Assembly: GCA_003162235.1 (NCBI GenBank)
Contig: PMMN01000039.1
Location: forward strand, 55,932-63,824
DNA: 7,893 nt
Direction of reading: 5' to 3'
Source: Actinomycetota bacterium
GTDB taxonomy: Bacteria; Actinomycetota; Thermoleophilia; Gaiellales; Gaiellaceae
A program made the translations under genes and the position numbers. Under the pieces are notes generated by a model. It did not search any database, had not been told where the DNA came from, and was given only the letters and a program-made list of their open reading frames with translations. Below are positions 1-6,049 of this stretch, piece by piece (positions within the stretch are counted from its first letter, which is position 1; each line of letters begins with the position of its first letter).

Positions 1-27
1 CAGGTGGTCGTGGAGAGAACGAGATGA
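1..27 (+). CDS. Possible 3' end of an upstream gene (last 8 codons)
   Basis: Reading from base 1 gives eight sense codons (QVVVERTR) followed by TGA at 25-27. That stop would overlap the mqnE ATG at 24-26 in an ATGA arrangement, the same style of junction seen at mqnE/mqnA, mqnA/mqnC and at the aminotransferase/dehydratase boundary. This makes it likely, though not certain, that an upstream co-transcribed gene ends here. Eight residues are too few to identify a product. An alternative is that this is simply non-coding leader of mqnE. Confidence 0.35.
   Translation, partial: QVVVERTR
12..17 (+). promoter_or_regulatory. Shine-Dalgarno sequence for mqnE
   Basis: GGAGAG lies 6 nt before the ATG at 24, a good purine-rich ribosome binding site at normal spacing. 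It supports the chosen mqnE start and contrasts with the four downstream genes that lack such a site. Confidence 0.6.
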
Positions 28-1148
28 GCCTGGCCGCGCGAACAGACGGAGCCGCGCTCGAGCTGGTGCGGGAGAAGGTGGAGAGCGGCGAGCGCCTCGA
101 TCTCGCCGACGGCATCGCCCTGTTCGAGTCGGACAAACTGCTCGCGCTCGGCCAGCTCGCCGAGCGCGCACGGCGGCTGCGCGGCGGAGGCGACGAGGCC
201 TACTTTGTTCACAATCTCACTCTCAACCAGACCAACGTCTGCCGCGTCAAGTGCAGGTTCTGCGCCTTTGCCCGCTCAGCCCGCGAGGAGGGCGCCTACA
301 CCTTCAGCCCCGCCGAGCTCGCGGACGATGCGCGGCGGGCCTTCGAGCTCTCGCCCTTCAACGAGCTCCATCTGGTCAACGGCGAGAGCCCGCACGTCGA
401 CTTCGCCTGGTACCTGGAGACCGTGCGCGCCCTGCGCGAGGCACTGCCCGGCGTTCATCTCAAGTGCTATTCGGCCAGCGAGATCCATCACATCTCCACC
501 CTCTCGGGGCTCTCCTATGAGCAGGTGCTGGTCGAGCTCAAGGAGGCCGGGTTGGGATCACTCACCGGCGGCGGCGCCGAGGTCTTCTCGGCCCGGGTGC
601 GCAAGCTGATCGCCCCCGGCAAGGAGCCCGCCGAGAACTGGCTCGAGGTCAACCGAGTCGCGCACTCGCTCGGGATACCAAGCCACTGCACGATTCTCTA
701 CGGACACGTCGAGACGGTCGAGGAACGGGTAGAGCATCTTCTTCGCCTGCGCGAGCTCCAGGACGAGACGGGCGGTTTCCTCGCTTTCGTCCCGCTCGCC
801 GTCCATCTCGAGAACACGAGGCTCGATCTCGACGGCGGCTTCGGCCCCAGCGGCGCCGACGATCTCGAAATGATCGCCGCCTCGCGCCTGTTGCTCGACA
901 ACATTGCCCACATCAAGGCCTACTGGATCTCGATCGGCCTGCCGCTCGCGCAGGTGGCCCTACAGTTCGGGGCCGACGACGTCCAGGGCACGGTCGGGCG
1001 CGAGCAGGTCTTCCACGCCGCCGGCGCCCACACCGAGACCGAGCAGGGCGTCGAGCGCCTGGTTCGCTTCATCCGCGCCGCCGGCCGCGTCCCGGTCGAG
1101 CGCGACACCCTCTACAACGAGCTGCAGCGCTGGGAGACGGTCGCGTGA
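24..1148 (+). CDS. mqnE: Aminofutalosine synthase MqnE (radical SAM), menaquinone biosynthesis
   Basis: This 374-residue cytosolic radical SAM enzyme would couple 3-enolpyruvylbenzoate (the MqnA product) to the adenosyl part of SAM, giving 6-amino-6-deoxyfutalosine. The cluster-binding CX3CX2C motif is CRVKCRFC, with Cys73, Cys77 and Cys80. Later family landmarks are GGGAE (182-186), YGHVET, RELQDETGG, the MqnE-like FVPLAVHLENT, HIKAYWI, FGADDVQGTV and a C-terminal PVERDTLYN. The FVPL...ENT and HIKAYW blocks separate it from MqnC, which has ISWTFQ and HIQASW. The ATG at 24 has a GGAGAG site 6 nt upstream. The stop overlaps the mqnA GTG by 4 nt. Some blocks depart from the usual MqnE wording: NGESPHVDF where I expect something like GGLHPxLPF, and GLGSLTGGG instead of GLDSxPGGG. 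It therefore looks like a divergent MqnE. The related CofG/CofH and MqnC families are less likely given the C-terminal motifs. Confidence 0.88.
   Translation: MSLAARTDGAALELVREKVESGERLDLADGIALFESDKLLALGQLAERARRLRGGGDEAYFVHNLTLNQTNVCRVKCRFCAFARSAREEGAYTFSPAELADDARRAFELSPFNELHLVNGESPHVDFAWYLETVRALREALPGVHLKCYSASEIHHISTLSGLSYEQVLVELKEAGLGSLTGGGAEVFSARVRKLIAPGKEPAENWLEVNRVAHSLGIPSHCTILYGHVETVEERVEHLLRLRELQDETGGFLAFVPLAVHLENTRLDLDGGFGPSGADDLEMIAASRLLLDNIAHIKAYWISIGLPLAQVALQFGADDVQGTVGREQVFHAAGAHTETEQGVERLVRFIRAAGRVPVERDTLYNELQRWETVA
1132..1136 (+). promoter_or_regulatory. Shine-Dalgarno sequence for mqnA
   Basis: GGGAG lies 8 nt before the GTG at 1145, inside the final codons of mqnE. It supports the GTG start and translation of mqnA from the shared mqnE transcript. 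Confidence 0.5.
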
Positions 1149-1900
1149 TCAGGCTGGGGCGGATCTCCTACGTGAACATGGCGCCGGTCTACTACCGGCT
1201 CGAGGCCGAGGTCGAAGAGGTCACCGGCGTCCCGACCGAGCTGGCGCGGATGCTGCTCGCCGGCGAGGTGGACGTGGCCGCGATCCCGTCGATCGAGTAC
1301 GCCCGTAACGCCGAGGAGCTGGAGATGCTGCCGCGGCTCTGCGTCGCCTCCGACGGAGCGGTGGACTCGATTCAGCTCGTCTCCAGCATCGCTCCCGAGC
1401 ACCTGCGCCGGATCGCAGTCACTTCGGAGAGCGCCACCAGCGCGGCGCTGGCAAAGGTTCTCTTCCCGCGGGCCGAGCAAGTGCCGCTAAGAGAGCCCGC
1501 GCAGGCGAAGCTCCTGATCGGCGACGCGGCTCTGCGCAGCGCCTTCGAGGATCCGACGCCGCACTACGACCTCGGTCGCATCTGGCGCGAGCGCACCGGG
1601 CTGCCGATGGTCTTCGCCGTCTGGGCTTATCGGCGCGGAAGCGTCCCCGGGATCTGGGAGCTGGAGGAGGCACTTCTCTCCTCTATCCGGGCCGCCCGCT
1701 CGGAGCCCGAGCGCCTGGCGCAGGAGGCGAGCGAGCGCTACGGCTATCCGCCCGGCTTCCTCGCCCGCTACTTCGAGAAGTTGCGCTACAGCTTCGGCCC
1801 GCGCGAGCGCGAGGGATTCGTGACCTTCTGCGAGCTGGCCCGCTCGGTGGGAGCGCTCGAGCGCGTGCCCGAGCTGGCGGCGAGCGCGGTCGCCGAATGA
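1145..1900 (+). CDS. mqnA: Chorismate dehydratase MqnA, menaquinone biosynthesis
   Basis: This 251-residue protein is the first enzyme of the futalosine pathway, removing water from chorismate to give 3-enolpyruvylbenzoate, the substrate of MqnE. It has the periplasmic-binding-protein-like fold of the MqnA/MqnD family but no signal peptide, so it acts in the cytosol. Visible landmarks are GRISYVNMAPVYY at the N-terminus (5-17), the glycine/aspartate stretch AGEVDVAAIPSIEYAR (39-54), CVASDGAV (66-73), TSESATSAAL (93-102) and LLIGDAAL (123-130). These match MqnA rather than MqnD. The GTG start shares GTGA with the mqnE stop and has GGGAG upstream; starting there places the GRISYxN block at the very N-terminus, as is usual. 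The stop shares ATGA with the start of mqnC. It is slightly short for the family, but no core block is missing. Confidence 0.9.
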   Translation: MIRLGRISYVNMAPVYYRLEAEVEEVTGVPTELARMLLAGEVDVAAIPSIEYARNAEELEMLPRLCVASDGAVDSIQLVSSIAPEHLRRIAVTSESATSAALAKVLFPRAEQVPLREPAQAKLLIGDAALRSAFEDPTPHYDLGRIWRERTGLPMVFAVWAYRRGSVPGIWELEEALLSSIRAARSEPERLAQEASERYGYPPGFLARYFEKLRYSFGPREREGFVTFCELARSVGALERVPELAASAVAE

Positions 1901-3006
1901 GCGCCGGCATCGCCACCGCAAGCGGGGTCGCCGAGATCCTGACGCGCACGCTAGAAGGCGAGCGGCTCTCGGACGAGAACGCCCTCGCGCTGCTTCGCTC
2001 GCGCGAGCTGCTCGCCGTCGGGCGGGCGGCGAACGAAGTCCGCAACCACAAGACCGATCCTGGCCGCGTCACCTTCGTCGTCGACCGCAACGTCAACTAC
2101 ACCAACATCTGCTCCGTTCGCTGCGAGTTCTGCGCCTTCTCCTGCGACCCCGGCGACCTACGCCAGGGCTACCTGCTGCCCAGGCCCGTGCTGTTCAAGA
2201 AGATCGAGGAGACCCTCGCGCTCGGCGGCACCGGCGTCCTGATGCAGGGCGGCCACCATCCCGATCTCGACTTCGCCTACTACGACGACCTCTTCCGCTC
2301 GATCAAGGCGCGCTACGAGATCCACCTACACGCGCTCTCGCCCTCCGAGATCCTGCACATCTCCAGGCGCTCGAAGCTGACGGTGCCCGAAACGATCAGG
2401 CGACTGCACGAGGCCGGGCTCGACTCGATTCCGGGCGGCGGCGCCGAGATCCTGGTCGATCGGGTGCGCCGCTCGCTCTCGCCGCGCAAGGCAAAGACCG
2501 ACGAGTGGCTCTCGGTGATGCGCGAGGCACACCGGCTCGGGCTCTCGACCACGGCGACGATGATGTACGGCCACATCGAGACCCTGGCCGAGCGCGTCGA
2601 GCACATGCGCCGCATCCGCGAGCTCCAGGACGAGACCGGCGGCTTTCGCGCCTTCATCTCCTGGACCTTCCAGCGCGACGGCAATCGCCTGCAGGACAAG
2701 GTAGCCGAAGAGACGCGCCCCACGCCCTTCGACTACCTGCTCACCCAGGCCGTCAGCCGCCTCTACCTCGACAACGTCCCCCACATCCAGGCGAGCTGGC
2801 TCACACAAGGGCTGAAGATCGGGCAGCTGGCGCTCGCCTTCGGCGCCGACGACATCGGCTCGACCATGATCGAGGAGAACGTCGTCGCCTCCGCCGGCAC
2901 CCACTTCACCACCACCACTGAGGAGCTCGTCCACCTGATCCGCGCCTTCGGTAAGAGGCCGGTGCAGCGCGATACGTACTACAACCAGGTCAGGGCCTGG
3001 GAATAG
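1897..3006 (+). CDS. mqnC: Dehypoxanthine futalosine cyclase MqnC (radical SAM), menaquinone biosynthesis
   Basis: This 369-residue radical SAM enzyme cyclises dehypoxanthine futalosine to cyclic dehypoxanthine futalosine, after the nucleoside base has been removed by MqnB (not in this window). The CX3CX2C motif is CSVRCEFC, with Cys72, Cys76 and Cys79, in the typical NYTNIC context. Other landmarks are LMQGGHHPDLDF, GLDSIPGGGAEIL, MMYGHIET, RELQDETGG, FISWTFQ, HIQASWLTQGLKIGQ, FGADDIGSTMIEENVVASAGT and PVQRDTYYN at the C-terminus. ISWTFQ and STMIEENVV are MqnC-type and distinguish it from the paralogue mqnE two genes upstream. The start lies in an ATGA overlap with the mqnA stop and lacks a strong Shine-Dalgarno site, so translation is probably coupled to mqnA. 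The FQRDGN segment replaces the more usual FQPxNT, a small departure. It is the last gene of the mqn run; a 55-bp gap follows. Confidence 0.93.
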   Translation: MSAGIATASGVAEILTRTLEGERLSDENALALLRSRELLAVGRAANEVRNHKTDPGRVTFVVDRNVNYTNICSVRCEFCAFSCDPGDLRQGYLLPRPVLFKKIEETLALGGTGVLMQGGHHPDLDFAYYDDLFRSIKARYEIHLHALSPSEILHISRRSKLTVPETIRRLHEAGLDSIPGGGAEILVDRVRRSLSPRKAKTDEWLSVMREAHRLGLSTTATMMYGHIETLAERVEHMRRIRELQDETGGFRAFISWTFQRDGNRLQDKVAEETRPTPFDYLLTQAVSRLYLDNVPHIQASWLTQGLKIGQLALAFGADDIGSTMIEENVVASAGTHFTTTTEELVHLIRAFGKRPVQRDTYYNQVRAWE

Positions 3007-3048
3007 CTGCTCTCGTCCCTCGGCTCTTCCCCCGTTTTGCGAACGCTG

Positions 3049-3054
3049 TAGGCT
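3049..3054 (+). promoter_or_regulatory. Putative -10 element before the VOC gene (leaderless start)
   Basis: TAGGCT fits the TANNNT -10 pattern and ends 7 nt before the ATG at 3062, which would place the transcription start at or next to the start codon. No Shine-Dalgarno sequence is present. CTCTTC at 3024-3029, 19 nt upstream, is a possible but weak upstream element. The call is by pattern only. Confidence 0.45.
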
Positions 3055-3061
3055 CCAGCTC

Positions 3062-3526
3062 ATGATCAAACAGCTGCTCGGCACCCGGCCCTCTCAAATC
3101 GCGATCGTCGTCCACGACGTGCGCGAGGCCGCGGCGCGCTACAGCAAGCTCTGGGGAATCGACGACTGGGTTTTCGTCGAGAACGGCCCCGAGAACATGC
3201 ACGGCCTGCACTACATGGGCGAGCCGGCCGACTTCTCGATGCGCCTGGCACTGACCGGCTCCGATCCGCAACTGGAGCTCTTGCAACCGCTCGAGGGCCC
3301 TTCGATCCTGGCCGACTGGCTCGAGCGCCGCGGCGAGGGGATGCATCACCTGGGCGTGATCGTCGCCTCGGTAGACGAGGCGATCGCGCAGATGGCCGAG
3401 GCGGGTATCGCCTGTGTGCAGCACGGCTACGGCTTCGGGGCCGACGGCTCGGGCGCCTTTGCCTTCTTCGACACCGAGGCCGAGCTTGGCTGCCTGATCG
3501 AGGCGATCGAGCCGGCGAACGAGTAA
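3062..3526 (+). CDS. VOC-family protein (glyoxalase / methylmalonyl-CoA epimerase fold)
   Basis: This 154-residue soluble protein has the paired beta-alpha-beta-beta-beta halves of the vicinal oxygen chelate fold. The first half runs from SQIAIVVHDV (11-20) to LELLQPLEGPS (71-81); the second runs from MHHLGVIV (94-101) to LIEAIE (145-150). By comparison with methylmalonyl-CoA epimerase, the likely metal ligands are Gln12 (His in the epimerase), Glu72, His96 and Glu147. VOC enzymes include epimerases, glyoxalases, dioxygenases and resistance proteins; the metal set does not settle which reaction this one catalyses. The GEPADFSMRLAL stretch and the QPLEG block are typical of a broad VOC group of unassigned function. 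It sits 55 bp after mqnC with its own putative promoter, so a role in menaquinone synthesis is not supported by operon structure. No start better than the ATG at 3062 is apparent. Confidence 0.75.
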   Translation: MIKQLLGTRPSQIAIVVHDVREAAARYSKLWGIDDWVFVENGPENMHGLHYMGEPADFSMRLALTGSDPQLELLQPLEGPSILADWLERRGEGMHHLGVIVASVDEAIAQMAEAGIACVQHGYGFGADGSGAFAFFDTEAELGCLIEAIEPANE

Positions 3527-3573
3527 CTTCCGCTCCCTTCGTGACATCCTCTTCGGCCGGTGGACGTTTCGGC

Positions 3574-3579
3574 TACCGT
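3574..3579 (+). promoter_or_regulatory. Putative -10 element before the glycosidase-like gene
   Basis: TACCGT fits TANNNT and ends 11 nt before the GTG at 3591, implying a leader of only a few bases. CTCTTC at 3549-3554 lies 19 nt upstream, the same hexamer and spacing as before the VOC gene. No Shine-Dalgarno sequence is visible before the GTG. The call is by pattern only. Confidence 0.35.
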
Positions 3580-3590
3580 GCCTGACTTCA

Positions 3591-5336
3591 GTGCCGCGAA
3601 GAGCCGACATCGCCGTACTCACCGTCTGCGCCTGCGCCGTCTTGGCGCATGCTGCGTCCGCCGGCGTCGCGACGCCGACGACGCTAGCGCCGGGAATCAC
3701 GTATCAGCAGCAGGTGCGGCTCACCTCGCACGGCCCGGTCGTCTTGAACGTGATCACGACTCCGAAACCGGGGGGGCTGTACAGGTTCGTGCCGCTGCTA
3801 ACGCACAACGGTTTGCCCGGGCGCGGACTTGTGACCGCGGCCGAGAAGACGGTCAGCGCCGCCACTACCGCGGCCGGAGTCAACGGCGACTTCTTCACCC
3901 CCCGTAGCGGAATCCCGACTGGGATCCTGCTTCGCTCGGGAGCTCTCGACAACCCGCCACTCGACGATCGCAGCAGCATCGGGATCGGCAGCGACGGGAC
4001 GCTCCGCATCGAGCGCGTCTCTTTCTTCGGCTACTGGCAGGGCTCCGGACAGCTACGGCCGCTGGGTCTGAACCGCATCAATCCAAGCAGCGGCACGACT
4101 CTCTACACGTCAGCGTTCGGCGGCGCCACCCCCGCCAACCCGAGCGACATCGAACTGGTGCTGAACAACTTCCCTCCAGCCCGGCCGAGTGTCGATCTCA
4201 GCGCGACGGTCGCCGAGGTCCACAGCAGCGGCGGCACGCCCATCCCGGCGAACGGCGCCGTTCTGGTTGCAAGCGGAGATCAGATCCAGTACCTGACGAG
4301 CGAGGCGCCGCTCGGGCAGACGCTGACCATCCGTCTCGCGCTCACGCCGCTCTGGAACGACATTACCGACGCCCTCGGCGGCGGGCCGATCCTGGTCTCG
4401 AGCGGCCTCCCCGTCTTCAATGCGCTCGAGTACTTCACGGCGCTCGATCTCGCACGGCGCCAGCCACGTACCGCCGTGGGCCAGAAGGCGGACGGCTCGA
4501 TCGTTCTCGTGACGGTCGATGGGGGGCGGCCCGGCTACAGCAACGGACTGACCAACTTCGAGCTGGCTCAGACGATGGTGCGACTGGGAGCCGTCACGGC
4601 TTGCGGGCTCGGCACAGGCGTTTCGTCAACGATGGCGTTCGACGGGCAGCTGCTCAACCGTCCTGCCGACCCGCACGGGGAGACAACCGTCTCCGACGCG
4701 CTCGTGATCGCCTACGACGGCGTCTACGCTCCTCCCCCCAGCGAGCCGGCGCTGTCGCCCAACGGAGACGGCGTCGCCGACCGCGAACAACTCGCCTACA
4801 AGGTCGTCAGGCAATCGACGGTGGCCGCGACCCTGGTCGGGCCGGACGGGCAGCCGCAACTGAACGACTCCGGGCCCAGGGCACCCGGCACCTACTCTTT
4901 CGAATGGAACGGGCTGAACGCCGGCGGAACCCCGGAACCGGAGGGACTCTGGCACTGGACGATCACGGCCACGGACGATCTGGGCAGGAGCTCGAGCGCC
5001 GAGCGAACGTTCCAGCTCGACAACACGCTCGGCTTTTTGTCGCTCGAGCCTTCGTTGCTTCGCCTGCACGCGCAAGGAAGCAAGCTGACGATTCAGGTGC
5101 GGCTGACGCGATCGGCCAGAACGACTGTCAGCGTTTACAGCACGGCCGGGAACCTGATCAGAACGGTGCTCAACACGTCCGCGCCGGCCGGGACCCTGAC
5201 CGCTAGCTGGGACGGCCGCAACAGGTACGGGCAGCTCGTTCGCAGCGGTCTCTACCAGGTGCGCGTCCTGACCTCTACCGCGGCGGCCCCGGTCGAGCTG
5301 AGTCGCAGCTTCCAGGTGCAGCGCCTTTCTCGGTAG
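3591..5336 (+). CDS. Exported phosphodiester glycosidase-like protein (NAGPA/DUF2233) with two FlgD-type Ig-like domains
   Basis: This 581-residue protein starts with a signal peptide: RR at 3-4, a hydrophobic stretch about 8-19 and a likely cleavage near Ala24 (ASA-GVA). Residues about 90-365 resemble the phosphodiester glycosidase domain of the human uncovering enzyme NAGPA, with NGDFF (98-102), GGGP (263-266), PRTAVG (292-297), DGGRPGYS (310-317) and SSTMAFDG. The family's usual NLDGGGS block is replaced by GLGTGVS at 339-345, so catalysis is uncertain. Residues about 385-480 begin with SPNGDG (389-394) and form one FlgD-like Ig domain; about 485-580 form a second, containing WDGRNRYGQLVRSGLY. 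There is no sorting motif or C-terminal membrane anchor, so it is probably secreted or loosely wall-associated. The GTG start puts the signal peptide at the N-terminus, and the first internal Met is residue 348. Unlike its neighbours, the gene has several G or C runs of 6-7 bases. The substrate is unknown; cell-wall glycan or glycan-phosphodiester is a guess. Confidence 0.75.
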   Translation: MPRRADIAVLTVCACAVLAHAASAGVATPTTLAPGITYQQQVRLTSHGPVVLNVITTPKPGGLYRFVPLLTHNGLPGRGLVTAAEKTVSAATTAAGVNGDFFTPRSGIPTGILLRSGALDNPPLDDRSSIGIGSDGTLRIERVSFFGYWQGSGQLRPLGLNRINPSSGTTLYTSAFGGATPANPSDIELVLNNFPPARPSVDLSATVAEVHSSGGTPIPANGAVLVASGDQIQYLTSEAPLGQTLTIRLALTPLWNDITDALGGGPILVSSGLPVFNALEYFTALDLARRQPRTAVGQKADGSIVLVTVDGGRPGYSNGLTNFELAQTMVRLGAVTACGLGTGVSSTMAFDGQLLNRPADPHGETTVSDALVIAYDGVYAPPPSEPALSPNGDGVADREQLAYKVVRQSTVAATLVGPDGQPQLNDSGPRAPGTYSFEWNGLNAGGTPEPEGLWHWTITATDDLGRSSSAERTFQLDNTLGFLSLEPSLLRLHAQGSKLTIQVRLTRSARTTVSVYSTAGNLIRTVLNTSAPAGTLTASWDGRNRYGQLVRSGLYQVRVLTSTAAAPVELSRSFQVQRLSR

Positions 5337-5343
5337 CGGCATC

Positions 5344-5349
5344 TAGACT
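5344..5349 (+). promoter_or_regulatory. Putative -10 element before dedA-like gene (leaderless start)
   Basis: TAGACT ends 7 nt before the ATG at 5357, the same spacing as at the VOC gene, and lies just after the glycosidase-like stop codon. The surrounding CTAGACTGGCG differs by one base from CTAAACTGGCG before the aminotransferase gene. No Shine-Dalgarno sequence is present. I see no convincing -35 box. Confidence 0.5.
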
Positions 5350-5356
5350 GGCGCGG

Positions 5357-6049
5357 ATGCTGATCGCGTCGATCTCCGGTTTCCTCACCGACCACGTGAC
5401 TGCCCTCATCGGCAGCCACGGAGTCGAGGCCGTCTTCGGCCTGATGGCTCTCAGCGCCATCCTTCCCGCGGGCGGCGAGCTGGTAATGCTCTACGGCGGA
5501 GCGCTGGCGGCGGGCGCCTTCTCACAGTCGGTGGTCGTTTTCGGTCACCGAGTCGAGTCGAGACCGTGGGCTTACGTGACGATCGTAGCCGCGGGCATCG
5601 CCGGCGACACGCTCGGCTCGCTCGGCGGCTGGGCGATCGGCATCTACGGCGGCCGCCCGCTGCTCGAGCGACACGGGCGCTGGCTTCATCTCTCGCACGA
5701 GCGTCTCGAACGCGCCGAGCGCTGGTTCGGACGCTTCGGACGCGTTGCCGTGCCGCTGGGGCGGATCACGCCCTTCGCGCGTTCCCTCGTCTCGGTTCCC
5801 GCAGGAGTATTCCGAGTTCGCTTCACCACCTTCGCGGTTCTCACAACCCTCGCGTCGATTGTCTGGTGCTTCGGCTTTGGTTCGCTCGGCTTCGCGCTGG
5901 GCTCGAACTGGCGCCAAGTCGAGCGAAGTTTCAATTACGTCGACGTCGCGGTACTGCTTCTGATCGTGGGTGCGATCGCCTTAGTTGTTATTCGCCGGTG
6001 GCGCTCGACTAAACTGGCGGGCCGAGATGTCCAAAATCCCGCTGATTGA
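5357..6049 (+). CDS. DedA-family integral membrane protein
   Basis: This 230-residue protein has the DedA (SNARE-associated/VTT domain) pattern: an N-terminal hydrophobic re-entrant region with LPAGGELVMLYGG (36-48, Glu41), AGIAGDTLGSLGGWAIG (79-95, Asp84), an amphipathic basic stretch around 100-128, then the signature GRITPFARSLVSVPAG (135-150, with Arg136, Arg142 and Pro148), and hydrophobic segments near 155-183 and 195-212. DedA proteins are inner-membrane transporters or scramblases; characterised members flip undecaprenyl phosphate or phosphatidylethanolamine. Undecaprenyl phosphate recycling would suit the adjacent glycan genes, but that is inference. A 20-bp gap separates it from the glycosidase-like gene, and a leaderless-type promoter fills that gap. 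Its last 23 bp overlap the start of the aminotransferase gene. Length and core motifs are normal for the family; the short basic tail after the last helix is cytosolic by the positive-inside rule. Confidence 0.85.
   Translation: MLIASISGFLTDHVTALIGSHGVEAVFGLMALSAILPAGGELVMLYGGALAAGAFSQSVVVFGHRVESRPWAYVTIVAAGIAGDTLGSLGGWAIGIYGGRPLLERHGRWLHLSHERLERAERWFGRFGRVAVPLGRITPFARSLVSVPAGVFRVRFTTFAVLTTLASIVWCFGFGSLGFALGSNWRQVERSFNYVDVAVLLLIVGAIALVVIRRWRSTKLAGRDVQNPAD
6010..6015 (+). promoter_or_regulatory. Putative -10 element before the aminotransferase gene, inside dedA
   Basis: TAAACT ends 11 nt before the ATG at 6027 and lies within the last codons of the dedA-like gene. TTGTTA at 5985-5990 matches TTGACA at four of six positions with a 19-nt spacer, and it sits in a locally AT-rich patch that is unusual in this window. 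No strong Shine-Dalgarno sequence precedes the ATG. The call is by pattern only. Confidence 0.45.

Noticed and set aside
750..2636. A 20-bp exact direct repeat (750-769 and 2617-2636)
   Set aside because: Both copies encode the shared RELQDET motif of the paralogous MqnE and MqnC proteins, so protein conservation explains the identity. It is not a mobile-element or regulatory repeat.
3007..3061. Possible terminator between mqnC and the VOC gene
   Set aside because: I looked for an inverted repeat followed by T residues and found none; the short TTTT at 3035-3038 has no stable stem before it.
2326..3084. A 252-codon open frame on the minus strand opposite mqnC
   Set aside because: It is the antisense shadow of a clearly conserved radical SAM gene; I see no motif or ribosome binding site supporting translation.
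3527..3590. CGGCCG palindrome near 3554-3559 as an operator or terminator stem
   Set aside because: Six-base GC palindromes are common at this base composition and there is no extended symmetry or T tract.
4601..5206. A 201-codon + strand frame inside the glycosidase-like gene
   Set aside because: It is rich in Arg and Ala with no domain, and the overlapping frame encodes recognisable Ig-like domains through the same bases.
5985..6026. Earlier in-frame ATG at 5985 as start of the aminotransferase
   Set aside because: It would add 14 residues without family resemblance and lies deep in dedA, whereas the ATG at 6027 gives the usual short N-terminus before IPLIDVKAQY.
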